Assembly (NCBI GenBank): GCA_002710685.1
Contig: PALD01000036.1
Coordinates: forward strand, 1-46,743
Origin: Cytophagaceae bacterium
GTDB taxonomy: Bacteria > Bacteroidota > Bacteroidia > Flavobacteriales > Flavobacteriaceae
Reading direction: 5' to 3'
Length of the DNA: 46,743 nt
Positions 40,629-46,743 of this stretch are shown one piece after another. Made by a program: the position numbers and the translations under genes. Position 1 is the stretch's first letter; every line of letters begins with the position of its first letter. The notes beneath the pieces were generated by a model that saw only the letters and a list, made by a program, of their open reading frames with translations, made no database searches and was not told the origin of the DNA.

Positions 40629-42218
40629 TCAATCGAATATCGACCTCGCCTCCTCATAGATCCTCTCAAAATTGAGGCGTATATCCGTGTCTGAATAAGA
40701 TTTGGTTTTTTGCGGAAGCAGCCTTTCAATGTTTGGTAATCTAAACCGTATTTTCTTATCCTTCCCATCCGCAAAGGTGACAAATTCTCCTTGCCTCAGC
40801 CTAAAGAAAATATCGGCTCTTCTTTTTGAAACTTCTTTCTCCCCCCTTGTAACACGCGTGTCCGACTTAAAGATGTTGGCAGATTTACTCACACTCTTTG
40901 TTGGGTCTTTGATGATTTCAAAAAAACGCTCATAATATTTAGCGGTATCCGGATCATTTACCTTGCCAAAGAACTGATAGGACAGATTGCTCAAAATGGC
41001 CTTGCTAGCCTTATCGCCATACATCATATCGTTCTGTATCTTGTCCTGCATCACATAGATGGTGGCTATACCATAGCTCCTCAGGGTGGCGGGAATACGG
41101 TGCATATTGAGCAAACGGATGGTGGGTGCCTCTTCCATCAAAAGAAAGGAAGGGCGTGAACCGCGCACGCTCATCTGTTTGGTGATGGTATGGATGGTGG
41201 TTGCGATCACCGGAGAATAGGAAGTCTCATATTTTGGATTGTTCACAATGGAAACAATGGCAGGGTTTTCTTCGCTATTGATATTCAAAGGAACTTCATC
41301 TGCAGACAGTGCCATAAATATATGCTGGGTACTGATGCGTTTCAGGGCATTGGCAAGCGTACTTTTTACACCTGCTGTTTGACGTTCGGACTCCTTCCCA
41401 CTGATGAATGCATCCGCCATTGCCCTGGATGTGGTATTGGTCTCTAAAAATTGGATCAGGCTATCCGTATCCAGCAATTGATAAATAGCAATTAAGTGGG
41501 GAAGAGTACAAAACTGGGGATAATCCGTTTTCAGTTTCCATATCAATCCAGCAATAAGGCCTTCGGCAGCATCGTTGAAGAATTTTGTAGTTCCACTGGC
41601 CCCCGAGTCCCGTTGCTCCAAAAGATTTTCAATCAAGACCCGGGACACCTCGTTGACACTTTCCTCATTCTCCAGATATCGGGGTGCAATGGGATTGACT
41701 TTATGAATAATGGTATCAAAGGATATGACCCTAAAAGGAACTTCACCATGTTTAAAAAGCGGATACGCCATTTCGGTCAGCTCAAAGTCCTTGTAGTCAT
41801 GAATGATTCCACAAAAATTATGTTTTTGAAAATGTTTTAAGAGCCCATAGACCACACTTTCTGTTTTTCCACTTCCGGCAGAGCCGATGACGGAAGCCCC
41901 ACGCCGGATATTATCTATTTGAAAAGAACCATTTCTGATGGCAAACTCGATCCTGTACCTGAATCTATCGGTTTCTTGTATAGGTCCGTCCTGGTCATCC
42001 AGGAAAACATAGAACACGGTATTGATAAGCAATAACGGAGAAGCATAATATAATAATGCCAAAAGAAGTGATATATTCTGAGATGTATACCATACCCATA
42101 AACCCATTAGAACACAATTCAGTAGGAACGCCAATTTTGTCAACCGAAAAAGCACATGGAAAACAATGCTCATGCCGATTATGATTATAAGGATTGTTAT
42201 GATATTTTTGATTTCCAT
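40629..42218 (-). CDS. Type IV coupling protein, VirD4/TraG family
   Basis: A 529-residue protein: two or three N-terminal membrane helices (IITILIIIIGMSIVFHVLF; ISLLLALLYYASPLLLINTVF), Walker A SVIGSAGSGKTES at about 110-120, Walker B LLMEEAPTIRLL near 345, and an AAA-type body. Coupling proteins carry the relaxase-bound strand to the transfer channel. The ATG at 42218 (MEIKNIITIL) is preferred to a TTG at 42230. It follows mobB after one base, so relaxase and coupling protein are co-translated. In Bacteroides nomenclature it is sometimes called MobC or TraG-like. Confidence 0.9.
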   Translation of the reverse strand: MEIKNIITILIIIIGMSIVFHVLFRLTKLAFLLNCVLMGLWVWYTSQNISLLLALLYYASPLLLINTVFYVFLDDQDGPIQETDRFRYRIEFAIRNGSFQIDNIRRGASVIGSAGSGKTESVVYGLLKHFQKHNFCGIIHDYKDFELTEMAYPLFKHGEVPFRVISFDTIIHKVNPIAPRYLENEESVNEVSRVLIENLLEQRDSGASGTTKFFNDAAEGLIAGLIWKLKTDYPQFCTLPHLIAIYQLLDTDSLIQFLETNTTSRAMADAFISGKESERQTAGVKSTLANALKRISTQHIFMALSADEVPLNINSEENPAIVSIVNNPKYETSYSPVIATTIHTITKQMSVRGSRPSFLLMEEAPTIRLLNMHRIPATLRSYGIATIYVMQDKIQNDMMYGDKASKAILSNLSYQFFGKVNDPDTAKYYERFFEIIKDPTKSVSKSANIFKSDTRVTRGEKEVSKRRADIFFRLRQGEFVTFADGKDKKIRFRLPNIERLLPQKTKSYSDTDIRLNFERIYEEARSIFD

Positions 42219-42219
42219 A

Positions 42220-43251
42220 TCAAATACCAATTGAGCTTGATTTCACGGCTATCTCGACACCCTCCCTTAGTTTTTTGAATGCCTTCAGCGCTAGTTGAGC
42301 TTGATTTGTTGGGATATTGGGAAGCGTTGGCACTCTTGGTTTGCCCATCATTTTAAAGACCAACGCTTTTTCATTGGCTGGTAGTTTCATCAAGGCAGCG
42401 AAATAGAGATTGGGATTCTTCACAAAATCCTTTCGGGCCTTGTAGGTCTCAGCAAAGTTCCGTTTGTAGCCGAAAGTATTATCGAATGTTTTTTCTGCAC
42501 TCTTAAAGAATTTATCTCGGTCAAAACCGCGTTTTACGGTTTCCCCATTCAATTTCACGTCGGATGCCCTGTATTTGCTTCCGGGCGATAAACTGAATCT
42601 GTTGGACGCATCCTTACGGCTCACGACAATATGGATGTGGCTCTGGTTTCCCTCTTTTTGCATTCCCTGGACAACCCGTTTTCCGTTTTGTTGGTGTGGT
42701 GCTTGGCGTTCGAGTTTGGCTATTTCCTTTTTCATCCTTTTAATATTCCCTTCAGTTCGTCCTTCCTGAACGTTTCGGATTTCCGTTTTAAGCTGAAGTA
42801 TTTTTGTTGCGAAAGGTTGATTTTCCTTTACCTGAAAATCTGTCCCTTTAAATGTGCGTTGGTGCTCTATTTTTGCATAATACTTTATGTCATCGATATT
42901 AACAGGACGCCCTTTTATTTCCCGATTAAAGGATGTAACATAATCCTTCATCAGCTCGCGAGTATATTTCTTTAAATCTTGGCTACTGTTCTGAAGTTTT
43001 CGCAATTCATATTTTGAGGGACTCACGGTAATTGAGTAGAATCTTGGCTCGTGTTTTTCCAGTTTTGCGGTATTCCCATCGATTTCCCTAATGACTTCCT
43101 CAGCAGTAATCTCATCGCCATATTGATTGAAAAAATTTTCCGTATCCTGGTGTTCCAATCCTTGGTTTTCTTTCTCCAGATAGCCAACGAAATCTGCCGA
43201 GCTCTTGGAATAGTTACCGCCCATCTTTTGGGGTGTTATCGTGATGTACAT
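42220..43251 (-). CDS. mobB: MobB relaxase of the conjugative element
   Basis: A 343-residue protein with the Bacteroides MobB pattern: MYITITPQKMGGNYSKSSADFVGYLEKE start, a Tyr or His-based nickase site in the region LEKHEPRFYSITVSPSKYELRKLQ, and the three-histidine-like motif in NQSHIHIVVSRKD (His-x-His-Ile-Val). Relaxases nick oriT and pilot the strand. The gene is between mobA and the coupling protein gene, all on the minus strand. I infer that oriT is upstream of mobA. Confidence 0.82.
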   Translation of the reverse strand: MYITITPQKMGGNYSKSSADFVGYLEKENQGLEHQDTENFFNQYGDEITAEEVIREIDGNTAKLEKHEPRFYSITVSPSKYELRKLQNSSQDLKKYTRELMKDYVTSFNREIKGRPVNIDDIKYYAKIEHQRTFKGTDFQVKENQPFATKILQLKTEIRNVQEGRTEGNIKRMKKEIAKLERQAPHQQNGKRVVQGMQKEGNQSHIHIVVSRKDASNRFSLSPGSKYRASDVKLNGETVKRGFDRDKFFKSAEKTFDNTFGYKRNFAETYKARKDFVKNPNLYFAALMKLPANEKALVFKMMGKPRVPTLPNIPTNQAQLALKAFKKLREGVEIAVKSSSIGI

Positions 43252-43286
43252 AGCTCGAAAATTAGAGTTCGTTTTTTAGATTCCGC

Positions 43287-43685
43287 TTACCGTTTCGCTC
43301 TCCCTTCGGTCGTGAATCTCGTAGACTCGATTTCGCGAAAGCGTACTTCTTTCTTTTCCTCAGCATATTTCTTTTCAACTATCAATGGTTTTTTGTTGGG
43401 TTCTTCCATCACAAAAAGGGATTGCAACATTGCGACCGTAGGTTTGGTCTGGGTCTTTTCCACATCACGCATGATGGCGATGACCGCATTGATCCTTTTC
43501 AGGAGCTTGGCTTCAATGGTTCTACCTGTAGGACCTAATTTTTCCTTTGGAGAAATCTCGTTATAGAGGAAAAAATCAAGGATGTTTTCCATCGCTTCGG
43601 TGTGTGTTTTAAAGTGCATTTTGGAAAATTCCTGAAACCGCTTGGCAGTTTTTCGTTTGAACCTGATAGTGATGAATGAATCCAT
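43287..43685 (-). CDS. mobA: MobA-type accessory protein (BfmA/BtgA family)
   Basis: A 132-residue protein with a ribbon-helix-helix-like start (SFITIRFKRKTAKRFQEFSKM, then HTEAMENILDFFL) and a basic C-terminal tail (KKYAEEKKEVRFREIES). BfmA/BtgA proteins bind oriT and help the relaxase. It is 35 bases upstream of mobB and follows the structured region 43690-44020 that likely includes oriT. It may also repress its own operon through the direct repeats upstream. Confidence 0.8.
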   Translation of the reverse strand: MDSFITIRFKRKTAKRFQEFSKMHFKTHTEAMENILDFFLYNEISPKEKLGPTGRTIEAKLLKRINAVIAIMRDVEKTQTKPTVAMLQSLFVMEEPNKKPLIVEKKYAEEKKEVRFREIESTRFTTEGRAKR

Positions 43686-43705
43686 TTCCTTTCGCTTTTT
43701 TAAAG

Positions 43706-43760
43706 ATTTGACGTAAATCCATCCCTGTTTACTGGTGTTTCAGGACCATTTGACGTAAAT
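43706..43760. repeat. Two 13-bp direct repeats upstream of mobA
   Basis: ATTTGACGTAAAT occurs at 43706-43718 and 43748-43760, exactly 42 bases apart, which is four helical turns. Each copy is a near palindrome (ATTT-ACGT-AAT). They may be binding sites of the ribbon-helix-helix protein MobA and part of oriT. Confidence 0.55.
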
Positions 43761-43799
43761 TGTTGGAATTTTTAAATCCTGCTTGATTTTAAGCAATTA

Positions 43800-44020
43800 A
43801 AAATCAATGTATTAAAACGAAAATGGAATATGTAACGCGGCGCAGCCCGTTACCCTCTTGCTATTCCTTTTCGTCCCGCTCGCGGGACAAAAATCCATAC
43901 AATCCGGCTAAAAGGCCGATTGCCATTTTCAGGGAAAATGATTTTCCGATATGTTATTTTTCGATGTGTAAGGGTATCGGCGAAAGTCGAAAAGTGGATA
44001 CCCTTACTTTAATTTGAATG
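43800..44020. other. Hairpin-rich intergenic region, candidate oriT
   Basis: Three perfect dyads in 220 bases: GTAACG/CGTTAC (43832-43853), GTCCCGC/GCGGGAC (43873-43888) and GTAAGGGTATC/GATACCCTTAC (43968-44007). A 64-codon plus-strand frame across it is not convincing. Its position upstream of mobA-mobB and the density of hairpins fit an origin of transfer. Confidence 0.5.
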
Positions 44021-44075
44021 CTGAATTTCAGCGAAATAAAGATAGTGATTTTTTCTTGATGTAGGTTTAATTACA

Positions 44076-44107
44076 CACAAAAACACCTCTGAAAATTCAG
44101 AGGCGTT
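44076..44107 (-). terminator. Terminator of the small-gene cluster
   Basis: CCTCTGA (44086-44092) and TCAGAGG (44097-44103) form a short stem, with flanking AAC/GTT pairing, and an A-rich run on the plus strand (T-rich on the minus) follows. It lies 20-50 bases after the stop of the 65-residue gene. Confidence 0.65.
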
Positions 44108-44127
44108 TACCTTATTGTTTCAAAATT

Positions 44128-44325
44128 TCATATATTAAATACATAGGTGTAAGAATATAAATTCCGAAGCGCTTCTTCCTCTATCATCGTTTCAAAACAG
44201 CCATAATTTTCTTTTACGTATTTGCGAATGCTATCCCCAAATTTTCGTTTCACATCTTCTTTGGACGTTTCCAAAAGTCGGTTTTGAGCCTCTTCGCTCA
44301 AGTCTGTAAAATTGAGATATATCAT
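44128..44325 (-). CDS. Small hypothetical protein of the conjugative element
   Basis: A 65-residue acidic soluble protein (MIYLNFTDLSEEAQNRLLET, then KRKFGDSIRKYVKENYG). I do not know its function; similar short proteins accompany the DUF6876-like gene in Flavobacteriia conjugative elements. It follows that gene after 11 bases and precedes a terminator. Confidence 0.6.
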   Translation of the reverse strand: MIYLNFTDLSEEAQNRLLETSKEDVKRKFGDSIRKYVKENYGCFETMIEEEALRNLYSYTYVFNI

Positions 44326-44336
44326 AGCTGAATATT

Positions 44337-44717
44337 TTAATATTCACTTGGTAACATCAGCGTATCATTTACAAAAAACAACCGCAGTTCATCGAGTGGA
44401 AAATCGGTGGCACGATAGCCGTGTTTTTCCAAAATATTGTCGTTGCCATCGCTATAAATTATCTCGGCTTCGTAACCCGAATGATCCTGTTTTTCTTCGG
44501 GCAACCTTTTGAAATCGATAGTGATAAATTCGCTTCGGTTCATCAGGCTTTTTGCAATAACGGAAGCATCTGTAATAAGCCAAGAACATTCTGCTACTTC
44601 CGATAGATATTTCAATCCGTCTGTAAATCGTGTTTTCAATAGCGGGATTTGATAGAACATTTCTGTTCCCGTAAAATATTGCAACCGCTCTTTAATTTCA
44701 TTAACTTGTGCTTTCAT
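44337..44717 (-). CDS. DUF6876-like protein of the conjugative element
   Basis: A 126-residue soluble protein with FTGTEMFYQIPLLKTRFTDG near the start and YLSEVAECSWLITDASVIAKS, a pattern I associate with the DUF6876 family found on Bacteroidota mobile elements. The function is unknown. It lies between ssb and the 65-residue gene, and a terminator hairpin separates it from ssb. Confidence 0.7.
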   Translation of the reverse strand: MKAQVNEIKERLQYFTGTEMFYQIPLLKTRFTDGLKYLSEVAECSWLITDASVIAKSLMNRSEFITIDFKRLPEEKQDHSGYEAEIIYSDGNDNILEKHGYRATDFPLDELRLFFVNDTLMLPSEY

Positions 44718-44747
44718 TGTTTAAAATTTTTAAGATTTGAATAATGA

Positions 44748-44783
44748 AAAGAGGGCGCATCTTTAGACGGTTACGCCCTCTTT
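44748..44783. terminator. Terminator between ssb and the DUF6876-like gene
   Basis: AAAGAGGGCG (44748-44757) and CGCCCTCTTT (44774-44783) form a 10-bp stem with a 16-base loop and T-rich flank. It lies immediately after the ssb stop, and both strands have a T run, so it can be read from either side. Confidence 0.8.
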
Positions 44784-44792
44784 ATTTTTGAA

Positions 44793-45137
44793 TTACTTAT
44801 CGCTTTTACTTCCAAGCAAAAGGATTTCATCTGCTACCACTTCGGTAACATAGCGTTGGTTTCCATCGTCCGTGGTATAGGTTCGGGTCTTTAGTTTTCC
44901 CGTGATTCCTACTTCTTTGCCTTTTTCGACATATTTCTCAACGATTTCTGCGGTCTTGCTCCAAGCCACAACGGTATGCCAGTTGGTGTCCGTTTGCTTT
45001 TCGCCTTTGCTGTCTTTGTAATACTCGTTTGTGGCGAGTGAGAAGCGGGCTACCTTTTTACCGCTTTCAAGGTTCGTAATGGTTGGCTCTTGACCAACGT
45101 TTCCGATTAACTGTACGTGATTTCTAATAGTACTCAT
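44793..45137 (-). CDS. ssb: Single-stranded DNA-binding protein
   Basis: A 114-residue OB-fold SSB: MSTIRNHVQLIGNVGQEPTI, then KKVARFSLATNEYY and the core WHTVVAWSKTAEIVEKYVEKG. It is shorter than chromosomal SSB and has no acidic DDDIPF-like C-terminal tail, which is common for plasmid- and element-borne SSBs. It coats transferred single strands during establishment in the recipient. It is the most 5' of the visible minus-strand accessory genes. Confidence 0.93.
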   Translation of the reverse strand: MSTIRNHVQLIGNVGQEPTITNLESGKKVARFSLATNEYYKDSKGEKQTDTNWHTVVAWSKTAEIVEKYVEKGKEVGITGKLKTRTYTTDDGNQRYVTEVVADEILLLGSKSDK

Positions 45138-45669
45138 AACTAAATGGTTTTAAATGCCCTTTACAGGCTTGATTAATATTTCCCTTTTCAATTCAATACA
45201 GATTAAATTTTAAGGGGTGTTTGTTCTTTTCTTTCGTGCATCGCACAATGGATATAGTGGGTTTTGTCAAGACTTTTAGGGAATAAATCAGGTGTGTTTG
45301 CGACGTAGTAAAATCCTTGGATTTTCAAGGAAGTAGATACCTTATTTTTCACTAAAACTTGCCACGGTCTTGACAAGTTCCATAAGGGCATTAACAATTC
45401 TTTTAAAACCGGTTACGATTTGAGCGTACCGACAGTTAAGCGAAATGAGTGGCTGGGTTTAACCCGCCTGACCGGATGGGCAGGTGTAGAATTGGTTATG
45501 TACTGCCTGTTTTTCGACGCCCCGAAAAACAACAAAGGCTTTATCCATTATAAACCCCTTAAAATGTGTAAGACAGCGGTTTGGTTTTTAGGGATTTTCG
45601 AGGGAAGGCTCAAGAAGACTTTACCGAAAATACCGTTAAGAAAACCGAAGTGATGGCTTTCCGATGAAA
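45138..45669. other. Intergenic region without a convincing gene
   Basis: Two open frames (a minus-strand 64-codon frame at 45203-45397 starting with TTG and a plus-strand 77-codon frame at 45420-45653) are present. The first has a plausible-looking sequence (FYYVANTPDLFPKSLDKTHY) and may be a relic; the second is repeat-like in flavour. A palindrome GGGTTTAACCC lies near 45456. I see no other signal. Confidence 0.4.
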
Positions 45670-45867
45670 AAGCGGACTTAATTTACAATTTTGGCTCTGG
45701 AATGTAGTGTTCCTTCCCAGAGCAGCGGGAAGGGTTAACGGAATGGAAAGCTGAAATTGGGGATTGTGTCCACATATTTGTAGTGAAGCTCTTTTCCCGA
45801 AATGAAGTTGTTGCCTGCCTTTTTCAGCAGGCAGGCGCGGAATGTAGGGGAATGTGCTGAGGGGATT
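45670..45867 (+). repeat. Left copy of the 200-bp direct repeat around the GNAT gene
   Basis: About 198 bases that begin with AAGCGGACTT and align with 46423-46622. The most conserved blocks are CCTTCCCAGAGCAGCGGGA (45712-45730) and the 30-base block 45832-45861 (starting CAGGCGCGGAATGTAGG), both identical in the two copies. Each copy contains a hairpin CCTTCCC/GGGAAGG and a second one CCTGCC/GGCAGG. Confidence 0.75.
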
Positions 45868-45878
45868 ATAAAACGGAA

Positions 45879-46358
45879 TCAGTTATTCATCTCAGTTGTT
45901 GTAGGCATTCTTTTCATTCCAATATGATTTTCCATTTCAGATATTTTCATAAAGCCAAGTCTTTTATAAAATCTTTGTGCATTTACATTTATTTTAAAAA
46001 CTTGTAATCGAATAGGTCTATTTAAATAATTTGCTCTTGTAATTATTCCTTGCATAATAATTTTTCCAATTCCCACGTTCTGAAATTTCTTTTCAATCAA
46101 TATACTTTGTAAATAAATTTCATCCTTGAATTCCTTTACTATGAGTAACCCTACTTCTTTCCCGCCATATTCAATTATTTTTGTTTCTGAAGCATCAAAC
46201 TTTTGTCTATGCATTTCTCGCTGAAATGATTCATCCCAACCCCAAATTTTAATCACACACGGTTTTATTGAATTACATCCGATTCTGTAAGTCAATTCTA
46301 AATCTGATCGTTCTGCATTTCGCAATTTCAATTTGTTCTCTGTTTTTTCTAATCGCAT
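45879..46358 (-). CDS. GNAT family N-acetyltransferase, cargo gene
   Basis: A protein of about 159 residues starting at ATG 46358 (MRLEKTENKLKLRNAERSDL); a longer frame to 46424 starts with TTG. The GNAT core is visible: EVGLLIVKEFKDEIYLQSILIE (beta 4-5), EKKFQNVGIGKIIMQG (acetyl-CoA loop, Q/RxxGxG/A-type), and NVNAQRFYKRLGFM (motif B). It should transfer an acetyl group to a small molecule or protein. It is flanked on both sides by the 200-bp repeat, which makes it look like an inserted cassette. Base composition is more AT-rich than in the mob genes. Confidence 0.78.
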   Translation of the reverse strand: MRLEKTENKLKLRNAERSDLELTYRIGCNSIKPCVIKIWGWDESFQREMHRQKFDASETKIIEYGGKEVGLLIVKEFKDEIYLQSILIEKKFQNVGIGKIIMQGIITRANYLNRPIRLQVFKINVNAQRFYKRLGFMKISEMENHIGMKRMPTTTEMNN

Positions 46359-46422
46359 ACAACTTGCTGAATAATTAATAAATATAAGATTATGCCAGCA
46401 ATTATAAATTAATAAAGGTGAC

Positions 46423-46622
46423 AAGCGGACTTCGCACCCTATTTCAGATCAGGAATGCAGCGTCCCTTCCCAGAGCAGCGGGAGGAATTAGATAAATGGG
46501 ATTTAGAAATCGGGTACGGTGTCCAAGACCTTTATAGTAAAGCTCTTTTACCAAAATGAAGTGGTTACCTGCATTTTTCGGCAGCCAGGCGCGGAATGTA
46601 GGGGAATGTGCTGAGTGGATTG
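46423..46622 (+). repeat. Right copy of the 200-bp direct repeat around the GNAT gene
   Basis: Matches 45670-45867: AAGCGGACTT at 46423-46432, the 19-base block at 46465-46483 and the 30-base block at 46586-46615 are identical. The middle part is more diverged, so the duplication is not recent. Confidence 0.75.
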
Positions 46623-46686
46623 GAAGTAAATGCTTATCATATATTTAGTCATCCAGTTTAAGGTACTGGACAAACCTTTATTTAAT

Positions 46687-46743
46687 TTATGCCATAGCAT
46701 AGACTTCATCAAACAGCTTTTTATCCAACCGTTCTTGTTGGCC
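46687..46743 (-). CDS. C-terminal end of an unidentified protein, cut by the window edge
   Basis: The last 18 codons of a minus-strand gene (QQERLDKKLFDEVYAMA before the TAA at 46687-46689). The protein continues beyond the window and cannot be identified. Confidence 0.5.
   Translation of the reverse strand, partial: GQQERLDKKLFDEVYAMA

Noticed and set aside
45420..45653. 77-codon plus-strand ORF
   Set aside because: No recognisable motif, and it runs against the surrounding genes in a stop-poor stretch next to the repeat.
45670..46622. Insertion sequence around the GNAT gene
   Set aside because: No transposase and no terminal inverted repeats; the flanks are direct repeats with internal hairpins.

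Overview
The window looks like a piece of a Bacteroidota chromosome, most likely a marine or environmental Flavobacteriia. The evidence is a SusC/SusD pair, DUF6520-type and STAS-like small proteins typical of that class, a Crp/Fnr regulator of the Bacteroidota type, weak Shine-Dalgarno signals, and a CTnDOT-like conjugative element with an RteC homologue and Tra/Mob proteins named after Bacteroides. No rRNA, tRNA or CRISPR array was seen.

Region 1 (1-3200) is an ordinary chromosomal group: a terminator, a C-terminal remnant of a flavodoxin-fold NAD(P)H oxidoreductase, and a minus-strand run of Crp/Fnr regulator, MFS efflux protein and aldo/keto reductase.

Region 2 (about 3300-13740) is an AT-rich defence island and the most interesting part. 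It has an operon of DUF4007 protein (SspB-like), large P-loop ATPase (SspC-like), PP-loop/PAPS-reductase-like protein (SspD/DndC-like), GIY-YIG nuclease and DGQHR (DndB-like) protein. All junctions overlap or nearly touch. It runs tail-to-tail into an 831-residue GHKL/MORC-type ATPase gene. I read it as a phosphorothioate (DNA sulfur) modification system of the Ssp class that has borrowed a Dnd-type DGQHR protein and carries an unusual effector set. No SspA/DndA desulfurase, SspE, SspFGH or DndFGH is visible. The DUF4007 gene has a one-base frameshift near its 5' end. The island is bracketed by two copies of a 15-bp near-palindrome.

Region 3 (13868-14915) holds a small HTH-like gene and a long stretch rich in dyads, including a 113-nt imperfect hairpin.

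Region 4 (14916-25322) is an outer-membrane uptake and peptide-handling locus: SusC, SusD and a secreted S9 peptidase, then on the other strand a four-cysteine DUF6520-like secreted mini-protein, a MauE-like membrane protein with a long C-terminal domain, an AraC regulator and a STAS-like protein.

Region 5 (25569-27971) is one large gene fusing a PLP-dependent alpha-oxoamine-synthase-like domain to a GNAT-like acyltransferase domain.

Region 6 (28079-46743, continuing beyond the window) is an integrative conjugative element. It begins with rteC, an excisionase-like HTH protein, a replication-initiator-like protein with four exact 33-bp-spaced iteron-like repeats inside its gene, and a DnaC-like ATPase. 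The transfer operon follows (traE, F, G, I, J, K, M, N). On the other strand are hipBA, the coupling protein, the MobB relaxase, a BfmA/BtgA-type MobA, small accessory genes and ssb. A GNAT gene flanked by two diverged 200-bp direct repeats lies at the right. Coordinates and domain calls come from reading the sequence; homology to named families is from memory of motifs and was not computed.
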